A stretch of 10,746 nucleotides of DNA from Phoronis pallida (GCA_028565715.1 JAOXYC010227571.1:1-10746); one strand, 5' to 3'; shown: positions 1 through 7,834, counted from the stretch's first letter. Numbers and translations: made by a program. The notes: generated by a model from the letters alone, not told the origin.

Positions 1-1
1 C

Positions 2-667
2 ACCGAAGACACTGTAAACACTATACTTGATGAGGATTCTGGATTCAACTCCATTAAATCTGCACCGACATCGACGTCACTTGCAAAAAGCGTCCGGATT
101 TTGGAGCTCAACAGGTCCAATTTAAAACCATGTCGCTCTTATCCTAGACTGGCTCGCAAGGATATGAAAAACTTAAGTAAAAGTTTTGAAAATATTAACA
201 GCAGTCACAAAGAAAACGTGTTCACAGTTGATAGAAAAGAGTGGGATAATTTCTCTAAAGATAAAAAATATAAAACAAAGATCGATAACAATAATTCACA
301 TGAAATAGATCATGGTGTCTATGTAGAACTAGAATCGGAAGAATCGTCTGATGAAGAAGGTATGGAGTCGAAATCATCGTTTACAAAACCTTCTATAGTA
401 ACGTTTAAAAGATCCAGTGAACCTTGCGTTCGACAATATCTGGATGATCGTGATGCAAAATCACATCAATTCGCACGTATGAAAACACTCCGACAAAAAT
501 GGATAGAAGAACATCCGTTGAAACATCGAAGGATCCGTCCGCATTCGACCATAAGCAACCGAAATCTCAAGCGGAAGGTACGATTAAAAGAGCTTACGGA
601 TGAGTTGATAAAAATACGCTTTCAAATTCAAAATATTGAAAATACTGAAGTTGTCACGACGTTATGA
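2..667 (+). CDS. 3'-terminal coding exon of an unrecognised protein with KEN box and DSGxxS motif (partial)
   Basis: The frame is open from the first full codon at base 2 to the TGA at 665-667, giving 221 residues with no initiator Met, so the exon continues off the left edge. I do not recognise the family. Visible features are a DSGFNS motif at residues 12-17, matching the DSGxxS phosphodegron read by beta-TrCP, and a KEN box at about 70-72 (SSHKENVF), an APC/C degron in known cell-cycle proteins. An acidic, Ser-rich stretch follows at about 109-122 (ESEESSDEEG), then a strongly basic patch at about 163-180 (KHRRIRP, RNLKRK). A Leu/Ile-rich, probably coiled C-terminal helix lies at about 188-215. 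There is no signal peptide or membrane segment in the part seen. The codon pattern and uninterrupted length make coding very likely. The degron reading is an inference, because short motifs occur by chance. A cell-cycle or centrosome-type regulator would fit but is not shown. Confidence 0.75.
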   Translation, partial: TEDTVNTILDEDSGFNSIKSAPTSTSLAKSVRILELNRSNLKPCRSYPRLARKDMKNLSKSFENINSSHKENVFTVDRKEWDNFSKDKKYKTKIDNNNSHEIDHGVYVELESEESSDEEGMESKSSFTKPSIVTFKRSSEPCVRQYLDDRDAKSHQFARMKTLRQKWIEEHPLKHRRIRPHSTISNRNLKRKVRLKELTDELIKIRFQIQNIENTEVVTTL

Positions 668-687
668 TCAACATTACTCACTGTTGT

Positions 688-693
688 ATTAAA
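688..693 (+). promoter_or_regulatory. Candidate poly(A) signal ATTAAA
   Basis: ATTAAA, the second commonest animal poly(A) hexamer, begins 20 bases after the stop codon of the upstream exon. A GT/T-rich stretch (AAAGTTGTTCTTT) follows at about 711-724, as expected downstream of a cleavage site. It would give a very short 3' UTR. Confidence 0.4.
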
Positions 694-748
694 TATAAAT
701 ATTCTTTTTACAAAGTTGTTCTTTATATACCAAGCTTCGAAAAAAATT

Positions 749-754
749 AATAAA
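749..754 (+). promoter_or_regulatory. Candidate poly(A) signal AATAAA
   Basis: A canonical AATAAA lies 82 bases after the stop codon at 667, with GGTGG downstream at about 759. It is an alternative 3' end for the same gene. The sequence alone does not decide between this site and 688. Confidence 0.4.
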
Positions 755-759
755 AAAGG

Positions 760-1160
760 TGGTAAAGAGAAATAGTGATCTTACCAATAACCTTTTTAAG
801 GTATTTAAGAAATATCTTATTCCAATGCAATAATTCCTTGATTTAACTTATCATTTTACAGGCATAATTGATATTTCTTAGCCGAGTTGAAAATAGAAAA
901 CTTAAAAAACAATATATATTTATCTACTCGGTAAAACTGCTTCAACATTGTTTTTGCGAGTTGCGCTATAACTTTCATGGGAAAGACCGGTATCAAGACG
1001 CTAAAAATAACGACCAACAAGCACTGGTACCTTTTTTGCTTTCAGTCTTTTTGTCAAATTGTTTTTTGAGTTTTTTGAAATACATTTATTGGTCAAACAC
1101 ATTTACAGATATAAATAATAATATAAAAAATATCCGTCTGGCCACCCGAACATTTTCCTT
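760..1160. other. Intergenic stretch without a recognisable feature
   Basis: This is AT-rich sequence. A 100-codon open frame at 868-1170 starts without ATG, is rich in Phe, Ser, Asn and Lys, and shows no motif or splice signal, so I read it as chance. I see no repeat or RNA gene here. Confidence 0.5.
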
Positions 1161-1167
1161 TAAATCA

Positions 1168-1191
1168 TGACGTCAGTTGCCTATGACGTCA
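1168..1191. promoter_or_regulatory. Tandem pair of perfect CRE sites (TGACGTCA)
   Basis: Two perfect 8-bp palindromes TGACGTCA occupy 1168-1175 and 1184-1191, 16 bp apart centre to centre. The second is extended to the 10-bp palindrome ATGACGTCAT. TGACGTCA is the full cAMP-response element bound by CREB/ATF/Jun-type bZIP dimers. A pair in AT-rich DNA, upstream of a TATA-like box and a candidate exon, looks like a core promoter. Its use as a promoter is inferred. Confidence 0.5.
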
Positions 1192-1208
1192 TGACAGTAT
1201 TATGAATT

Positions 1209-1221
1209 CACGTAATACGTG
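1209..1221. promoter_or_regulatory. Inverted repeat CACGT-AAT-ACGTG
   Basis: This is a perfect 5-bp inverted repeat with a 3-bp spacer, 17 bp after the second CRE. Each half contains an ACGT core like those bound by bZIP or bHLH factors. It is consistent with a compact regulatory module but could be coincidental. Confidence 0.35.
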
Positions 1222-1265
1222 TTTCTTCGGAGGGTCTTTGAGAAACTAACTACCTGATAAGTTTC

Positions 1266-1272
1266 TATAAAT
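1266..1272 (+). promoter_or_regulatory. TATA-like box TATAAAT
   Basis: TATAAAT lies 75 bp downstream of the second CRE and predicts a transcription start at about 1296, just before the candidate exon at 1318-1512. In AT-rich DNA such a string is common, so its weight comes from the spacing. Confidence 0.3.
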
Positions 1273-1317
1273 TTGGTTAAAACAAGATTATTGGTATAGA
1301 CTTTTGAATTATATTAA

Positions 1318-1512
1318 ACAAGACCCAGGGAAAGTGACATCAAGAAGTCAGACGAGAGAGATATCTCAAAGCGAGAACTACTTCAGCCACTGGAAACATC
1401 TGAAAAATCTACAAGGAATAAAAGAACTGTCCAAATCTTCTACGCAGACTGTAGGATCGACGATCCTGGTCATCTGGCGAAATGGCACCATCCCCGCCAA
1501 GTGAAACACAGG
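1318..1512 (+). CDS. Candidate exon ending at a consensus splice donor
   Basis: The stretch 1320-1512 is less AT-rich than its surroundings and ends at AGG|GTGAGT, a near-perfect donor. Two readings are possible. (a) A frame open from 1318 to 1512 (65 codons, phase 0 at the donor) contains QIFYADCRIDDPGHL followed by AKWHHPRQVKHR, which has protein-like composition, but it has no Met and only weak acceptors upstream. (b) An ATG at 1482 in good context (GAAATGG) starts MAPSPPSETQ. This frame reaches the donor after 31 bases, or reads through it to 1685 as a 67-residue ORF. An acceptor (CTTCTCGCCACAG) ends at 1594. Splicing 1512 to 1595 in reading (b) gives a 37-residue product stopping at 1675-1677. 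I recognise no family. The CRE/TATA cluster upstream favours a first exon. A decayed transposon fragment is the main alternative. Confidence 0.3.
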
Positions 1513-1834
1513 GTGAGTTGCCTGTGCAGTTAAAGAAGAATACTCAAAAGTCATCGGACAGTTCTGACCGATATTTCCACACTTCTCGCCACAGATGCAA
1601 AGGTGATTTGGATTATTATTCCGAACAGATACACATTGTGCATGATGAATACCGAGCTAGGCCCTACTGTTTCGTAATAATCTGATATCAGTCGAGCTTT
1701 CATCCAAATACTTTGAAAAGGAGTATTTTTAAACAGGAGTGCGTTTTGGAACCCGTGAGTCATACAAGCCGAAAGACGTTACAAGGATGACTGCTAAATA
1801 ATTAATATTAAAGTTTTTTAAGTTAATTGCTAAC

Positions 1835-2013
1835 CCTGGAAAGCGAACATGACATCCAGTGTTCCATTAACACTCGGAACTAAAAACCCCCTGGAGCTGA
1901 TAGGAGTGAAAGACCTCAGTGTGCGACGCCCAGAACGAAGTGGTGAACGACGGGACTCGACTGAACCAACGCAGCTGGCATGTGAATCAAAGACCCTAAC
2001 CGCTCGATCACCA
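1835..2013 (-). repeat. tRNA-derived SINE-like repeat (tRNA-Ser/Leu-like head)
   Basis: On the minus strand, 2013 down to 1941 is exactly 73 nt and opens with TGGTGAT and closes with TTCACCA, which pair at six of seven positions like an acceptor stem. The segment TGATCGAGCGGTTAGGG closely matches a Ser/Leu-type A box. CAGTCGAGTCCCG resembles a B box that has lost its leading GGT. The anticodon arm is degenerate. The minus strand continues past the head for about 100 more bases of non-tRNA sequence (TTCTGGGCGTCGC, CCAGGGGGTTTTT), as a SINE body would. The head begins immediately where the satellite array ends, with no spacer. The outer limit near 1835 is a guess. It is not a functional tRNA. 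Confidence 0.45.
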
Positions 2014-2026
2014 GTTAATCATCTTT

Positions 2027-2078
2027 AAACCATATGCAATTCTTCAATATAAAAATATTGAAGTATTGCATGTGGTAT
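2027..2078. repeat. Edge-copy hairpin of the satellite (the most regular copy)
   Basis: The array opens with this hairpin. ACCATATGCAAT pairs with ATTGCATGTGGT, and CTTCAATAT pairs with ATATTGAAG, with one T-T mismatch and one G-T pair. It is more regular than the internal copies, where the left outer arm reads ACCACAAGTAAT. It could preserve an ancestral form, or it could be a terminus of the element. Confidence 0.7.
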
Positions 2079-2870
2079 ATTTTTTAAAATCTGGTTCTTC
2101 ATATCACTTCTTAAGAAGTTCCCCGCCCGACCCACCACCGCCTCCTTTCAACAGGAATAGGCTTTCCATTCCAAGCAACAGGAAAGCAATTCCTGCGGCG
2201 GCTCCATGAAATCGTTTCCAGACGCTTCTAATTGTCTTTAAACCACAAGTAATTCTTCAGTATTAAAACAGTGAAGTATTGTACGTGCTTTATTTTATAA
2301 ACTGTTCTTGATTGCAACCTGGCTGCTACTATAGCAGATCTTGATTCGACAGCTTTGTATCACTTCTCTTATTTAGTAGTTGTTTTACTGTTAATATCAC
2401 TTCTTAAGAAGTTCCAAGCCCGATCCACCATCGCCTCGACAGGAATAGGCTTTTCATCCCAAGCAGCAGAAAGGCAATTCCTCGGGCAGCGATCCATCGA
2501 TAGTAACCCTCAATGAAATTGTTTCCAGACGTTTCTAATTATCTTCAAACCACAAGTAATTCTTCAGTATAAAAATATCGAAGTATTGCATGTGGTTTAT
2601 TTTATAAAATCTGGTTCTTGATTGCAAGTTGGCTAACTATCGCAGATCTTGATTCGACAGATTTTTGTCACTTCTATAAGTCTTCTAGTATTTATTAGTT
2701 GTTTTACTTTTGATATCACTTTTTAAGAAGTACCCAGTCCAATCCACCACAGACTCCTTTTCAACAGGAACAGGCTTTTTATTCCAAGCAGCAGAAAGGA
2801 AATTTCTCCGGCAGCGATCCATCGATAGTAACCCTCATGAAATCGTTTCCAAACGCTTCTAATTATCTTT

Positions 2871-2922
2871 AAACCACAAGTAATTCTTCAGTATTAAAAT
2901 ATTGAAGTATTGCATGTGGTTT
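2871..2922. repeat. Representative 52-nt satellite hairpin (unit at 2713)
   Basis: The arms AAACCACAAGTAAT and ATTGCATGTGGTTT flank CTTCAGTATT and AATATTGAAG. Folding base 1 on base 52 pairs all but two positions up to the central A residues, counting two G-T pairs. The same hairpin appears once per monomer, for example at 2240, 2549, 3199, 3522 and 3852, with variation. Confidence 0.8.
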
Positions 2923-5074
2923 ATTTTATAAACTCTGGTTCTTGATTTTAACCTGGCTGCTACTTTTACAGATCTTGATTCGACAGATTTGTATCACATC
3001 TATAATTCTTCTCTTATTTATTAGTTGTTTTACTTTTGATATCACTTCTTAAGAAGTTCCAAACCCGATCCACCATCGCCTCCTTTCAACGGGAATAGGC
3101 GTTGCATTTTAAGCAACAGGAAAGCAATTCCTGCGGCGGCTAGCCATCGATAGTAACCCTCCATGATATCGTTTCCAGACGATTCTCGTTATCTTTAAAC
3201 TACAAGTACTTCTTCAGTATTAAAACATTGAAGTATTGCATGTGCTTTATTTTATAAACTGTTCTTGAATGCAACCTGGCTGCTACGATTACATATCTCG
3301 ATTTGCTAGCATATTGTATTACTTTCAAAAATCTCTTATTTATTAGTAGTTTTACTTTTGATATCACTTCTGGAGAAGTTTCAAGACCGATCCACCATCG
3401 CCTCCCTTTCAAAAGGTATAGGCTTTTCATTACAAGCAGCAGGAAGGCAATTCCTCCGGCGGCTAGCCATCGATAGTAATTCCCTCCATGAAATCGTTTC
3501 CAGACGCTTCTAATTATCTTTAAACCACAAGTAATTCTTCAGTATTAAAATATTGAAGTATTGCATGTAGTTTATTTTATAAACTCTGGTTCTTGACTTC
3601 AACTTGGCTGCTACTACTACAGATCTTTATTCGACAGCTTCGTATCTCACTTCTATAATTCTTCTCTTATTTAGTAGTTGTTTTAGTTTTGATATCACTT
3701 CTTGAGAAGTTCCAAGCCCGATGCACCACTGCCTCTTTTTTAGCAGGATTAGGCTTTTCATTCCAAGCGGCAGGAAGGCAATTCCTCCGGCGGCTAGCCA
3801 TCGATAGTACCCATCCATGAAATCGTTTACAGACGCTTCTAATTATCTTAAACCACGAGTAGTACTTCTTCAGTATTAAAATATTGAATTATTGCATGTG
3901 GTTTATTTATAAACTGTGGTTCTTAATTTCAACTTGGCTGCTTCTATTACGGATCTTGATTCGTTAGCAGATTGTATCACATCTATTATTGTTCTCTTAT
4001 TTAGTAGTTGTTTTACTTTTGATATCACTTCTGGAGAAGTTCCAAGACCGATCCACCATCGCCTCCCTTTCAAAAGGTATAGGCTTTCCATTCCAAGCAG
4101 CAGGAAGGCAGTTCCTCCGGCAGCGATCCATCGATAGTAACCTTCCATAAAATCGTTTCGAGACGCTTCTAATAATCTTTAAACCACAAGTAATTCTTCA
4201 GTATTAAAACATTGAAGTATTAAATGTGGTTTAGTTTATAAACTCTGGTTCTTGATTTCAACCGTGCTGCTACTATTACAGATCTTGATTCGCTAGCAGA
4301 TTGTATCACTTCTATAATTCTTCCTTTATTTAGTAGTTGTTTTACTTTTGATATCACTTCTCAAGAGGTTCCAAGCCCGATCCACCATCGCCTGCTTTTC
4401 AACAAATATAGGCCTTCCAGTCCAAGCAACAGGAAACCAATTCCTGCGGCGGCTATCCATCGATAGTAACCCTCCATCAAATCGTTTCCAGACGTTTCTA
4501 ATTATCTTTAAACCTCAAGTAATTCTTCAGTATTAAAATATTGAAGTATTGCATATGTTTTAATATATTTTATAAACTGTGGTTCTTAATTTCAACTTGG
4601 CTGCTACTATAACATATACTGATTAGTTAGCATATTGTTTCACTTCCATAATTCTTCTCTTATTTAGAAGTTCCTTTTCTTTTGATATCACTTCTTGAGA
4701 AGTTCCAAGCCCGATGCACGGTACCACCGCTTCTCTTTAAGCAGGATTAGGCTTTTTATTCCAAGCAGCAGGAAGACAATTCCTCCAGCAGCGATCCATC
4801 GATAGTAACCGGCTCCACGAAATCATTCCCAGACGCTTCTAATTATCTTTAAACCACAAGTAATTATTCAGTATTAAAATATTGAAGTATTGCATGTGGT
4901 TTATTTTATAAACTCTGGTTCTTGCTTGCAACTTGGCTGCTACTATTACAAATCTTGATTTGCTAGCATATTGAATCACTTCTATAGAAGTTGTTTTACT
5001 TTTGATATCACTTCTTGAGAAGTTCCAAGCCCGATTCACCACCGCCTCTGTTTTTAAACAGAATTAGGATTTTC

Positions 5075-5494
5075 ATTCCAAGCAACAGGAAAGCAATTCC
5101 GCCGGCAGCAATCCATCGATAGTAACTTTCCATGAAATCGTTCCCAGACGCTTCTAATTATCTTTTAACCACAAGTAATTCTTCAGTATTAAAATATAAA
5201 AGTATTGCATGTGGTTTATTTTATAAACTGTTCTTGATTGCAACTTGGCTGCTACTATTTCAGATACTAATTTGTTAGCTATGTATCACTTCTATAAATC
5301 TAGGCTCTTATTTATTAGTTGTTTTACTTTTGATATCACTTCTTAAAAGAAGTTCCAAGCCCGATCCACCATCGCCTCCTTTTCAATAGGAATAGGCTAG
5401 GCTTTTCATCTTAAGCAGCAGAAAGCCAATTCCTCCGGCAGCTAGCCATCGATAGTAACCCTCCATGAAATCGTTTCCAGACGCTTCTAATTAT
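5075..5494. repeat. Recently duplicated block, copy A
   Basis: This stretch matches 5927-6346 at a constant offset of 852 bp with no indel and only about nine differences by eye, much closer than ordinary monomer-to-monomer similarity. Diagnostic shared variants are ATTCCGCCGGCAGCAATCC, the ATATAAAAG form of the hairpin, ACTTCTTAAAAGAAGT and the 5-bp GGCTAGGCT insertion. Confidence 0.85.
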
Positions 5495-5530
5495 ATTTAA
5501 ATTACAAGTAATTCTTCAGTTTTACTTTTT
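5333..5530. repeat. Truncated 198-bp satellite unit with internal deletion
   Basis: This unit lacks about 130 bp from inside the hairpin to the T-rich end. ATTCTTCAG joins directly to TTTTACTTTTT, whereas other units have the hairpin's right arm, TTGGCTGCTACTA and the T-rich block between them. The sequence on both sides is normal, so this is a clean internal deletion. Confidence 0.85.
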
Positions 5531-5926
5531 ATATCACTTCTTAAGAAGTTCCAAGCCCGGTCCACCACTGCCTCCTTTTCAACGGGAATATGCTTTTCAT
5601 TACAAGCAGCTGGAAGGCAATTCCTCCGGCAGCTAGCCATCGATAGTAACCCTCCATGAAACCGTTTCCAGACGCTTCTCATTATCTTTAAATTACAAGT
5701 AATTCTTCAGTATTAAAATATTGAAGTATTGCATGTAGTTTATTTTATAAACTCTGGTTCTTGATTTCAACTTGGCTGCTACTATTACAGATCTTGATTC
5801 GACAGCTTCGTATCTCACTTCTATAATTCTTCTCTTATTTAGTAGTTGTTTTACTTTTGATATCACTTCTTGAGAAGTTTCAAGCCCGATGCACCACCGC
5901 CTTTTTTAAGCAGGATTAGGCTTTTC

Positions 5927-6346
5927 ATTCCAAGCAACAGGAAAGCAATTCCGCCGGCAGCAATCCATCGATAGTAACTCTCCATGAAATCGTTCCCAGA
6001 CGCTTCTAATTATCTTTTAACCACAAGTAATTCTTCAGTATTAAAATATAAAAGTATTGCATGTGGTTCATTTTATAAACTGTTCTTGATTGCAACTTGG
6101 CTGCTACTATTTCAGATACTAATTTGTTAGCCATGTATCACTTCTATAAATCTAGGCTCTTATTTAGTAGTTGTTTTACTTTTGAAATCACTTCTTAAAA
6201 GAAGTTCCAAGCCCGATCCAACATCGCCTCCTTTTCAATAGGAATAGGCTAGGCTTTTCATCTTAAGCAGCAGAAAGCCAATTCCTCCGGCAGCGATCCA
6301 TCGATAGTAACCCTCCATGAAATCGTTTCCAAACGCTTCTAATTAT
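5927..6346. repeat. Recently duplicated block, copy B
   Basis: This is the partner of 5075-5494, with the same diagnostic variants. To its left, about 5709-5935, the array instead matches about 3541-3770 at a constant offset of 2168 bp (shared TCGACAGCTTCGTATCTCAC and GCAGGATTAGGC). The unit at 5860 is therefore a mosaic with a switch point near 5915-5940. Confidence 0.85.
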
Positions 6347-6930
6347 CTTTAAATTACAAGTAATTCTTCAGTATTAAAATATTGAAGTATTGCATGTGGT
6401 TTTATTTTCTGGTTCTTGATTTTAACCTGGCTGCTACTTTTACAGATCTTGATTCAACAGATTTGTATCACTTCTATAATTGTTCTCTTATTTATTAGTC
6501 GTTCTACTTTTTATATCACGTCTTAAGAAGTTCCAAGCCCGATCCACCACCGCCTCTTTTTCAACAGGAATATGCTTTTTATTCCAAGCAGCACGAAGGC
6601 AATACCTGTGGCGGCTATCCATCGATAGTAATTCTCCATGAAATTGTTTCAACTAGGCAGACGCTTCTCGTTATCTTTAAACCTCAAATAATTCTTCAGT
6701 ATTAAAATAATGGAAGTATTGGATGTGGTTTGTTTTATAGACTGTTCCTGATTGCAACTTGGCTGCTAGTGTTACAGATATCGATTTGCTAGCATATTGT
6801 ATCACTTCTATAATTCTTCACTTATTTAGTAGTTGTGTTACTCTTGATATCACCTTTTGAGAGGTTTCAATCGGGTGCACCACCGCCTCCTTTCCAATAG
6901 AAATAGGCTTTTCATCCCAAGCAGCAGAAA

Positions 6931-7082
6931 GGCAATTCCTCCGGCAGCTAGCCATCGATAGTAACCTTCCTTGAAATCGTTTCCAGACGCTTATGTGCCG
7001 TCGTCTGGCAATTCCTCCAGCAGCTAGCCATCGATAGTAACCTTCCTTGAAATCGTTTCCAGACGATTATGTGCCGCCGTCT
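6931..7082. repeat. 76-bp tandem duplication at the right end of the array
   Basis: Bases 6931-7006 and 7007-7082 are near-identical 76-bp copies. Each contains the CCATCGATAG part of the monomer, then CCAGACG, then a new tail (TTATGTGCCG[T/C]CGTCT) that the other monomers lack. In the first copy CCAGACG pairs with CGTCTGG across the junction. Satellite similarity stops at 7082. Confidence 0.85.
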
Positions 7083-7541
7083 TTGTCTTGATTTTTGAGT
7101 CACCAGCCTTTGATAGCATATATGAGAAGCATATTATGGCCATTGAATACCATGAAATCCACATTTTGATTACAAACTACCAACAATAGGGCAATTTCAA
7201 ATATATTGACTTGTTTGGTTGTAGTAATGATAATCAATACAATGAAGTTTTAATAAAATCTTGTTATCCTTGTGAAATCGTTCATTCTTCTTTATTACAG
7301 ACACAGAGTTTCCGTATTTTTTAATAAAAGCATTTTATAACATAGTTACCCTTGTATTCGAATCAATACAACAAACTAATATACTTTGTGTTATTAGTGT
7401 GCTACTTTGTTATATTACTCTATCGAGTACACGAGTACTGAATAACGTGAAAAGCATTTTGCACGACACGTGCATAATGGTTTAGAACATAAACAATTGT
7501 AACGTTCTTTTAGAACGTAAAGAATTGAAACTCACATTTTA
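7083..7541. other. AT-rich stretch without a gene; two short inverted repeats
   Basis: I see no coding frame, repeat match or RNA gene. Two short perfect inverted repeats occur: TGCACG-ACA-CGTGCA at 7460-7474 and ACGTTCT-TTT-AGAACGT at 7502-7518. The second lies 23 bp before the foldback element and could belong to it. Confidence 0.5.
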
Positions 7542-7834
7542 GCGATGTTATGTGATAAAATGATTCTTAAATTAATGGGAAGTAATACAAACTTTTATTG
7601 GATTCGTTTTTGAAAAATCATAGAACTCGCCAAATGCTCGTTCTATGGTTTTTCAAAAACTCCAATAATGATACGTTATTTGGCGTGGGTTTGAATATGA
7701 GTTGAGGTTATTCGATTGAAGTCTGAATCGGGTGAAGTATTTTAACGAGGCGTAAGCCGAGTTAAAATATTTCATCCTATTCAGATTGAGATCGAATAAC
7801 CTCACCTCATATTCAAAAACTGCCAAATAACGTA
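7542..7834. mobile_element. Non-autonomous foldback element with two hairpins (copy 1)
   Basis: Two inverted repeats lie side by side. In the first, 7597-7626 pairs with 7640-7666 (GTTTTTGAAAAATCATAGAAC against GTTCTATGGTTTTTC) around a 13-base loop. The second spans 7672-7834: TACGTTATTTGGC pairs with GCCAAATAACGTA, then TTGAATATGAG, GAGGTTATTCGAT and TATTTTAAC all have partners on the far side, closing at GGC-GTAA-GCC near 7753. There is no coding capacity. The left part, 7542-7641, recurs at 10648-10746, which shows that this is a dispersed family. The outer limits are uncertain because the second copy is cut by the window edge, and I see no clear target-site duplication. Confidence 0.75.

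Larger units (their letters stand above)
2014..7082. repeat. Satellite array of about 325-330-bp monomers
   Basis: Fifteen full or nearly full monomers run head to tail, with partial units at both ends. Taking ATATCAC at the start of the 14-bp palindrome as the origin, units begin at 2101, 2394, 2713, 3039, 3361, 3692, 4022, 4351, 4685, 5005, 5333, 5531, 5860, 6185, 6513 and 6847. The intervals are 293, 319, 326, 322, 331, 330, 329, 334, 320, 328, 198, 329, 325, 328 and 334 bp. Every unit carries, in order, the palindrome (ACTTCTTAAGAAGT type), CCATCGATAG, a 52-nt hairpin, TTGGCTGCTACTA and a T-rich end (GTTGTTTTACTTTT). On the minus strand a reading frame beginning MEGYYRW recurs. The monomers differ by many substitutions and small indels, so this is an aged array with local recent copying. 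I recognise no named satellite family. Confidence 0.95.

Noticed and set aside
868-1170. 100-codon open frame on the plus strand
   Set aside because: It has no ATG start, a low-complexity composition typical of AT-rich DNA and no splice signals or motif.
3200-4148. Separate small genes on the minus strand in the array
   Set aside because: They are the same satellite frame in different monomers; most units are frameshifted, so I describe it as a property of the repeat and not as genes.
5497-5682. Alternative minus-strand frame (KRFHGGLLSM, EKPIPVEKEA type) in the satellite
   Set aside because: It overlaps the membrane-type frame in another phase, recurs only as a by-product of monomer conservation and is broken in several units; I recognise no family.
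2101-6860. Heat-shock elements in the 14-bp palindrome
   Set aside because: The TTC and GAA halves are separated by four bases, not the two required for adjacent heat-shock pentamers.
2014-7082. CRISPR-like array
   Set aside because: The whole unit of about 325 bp repeats with no unique spacers, in a eukaryotic context; it is a satellite.
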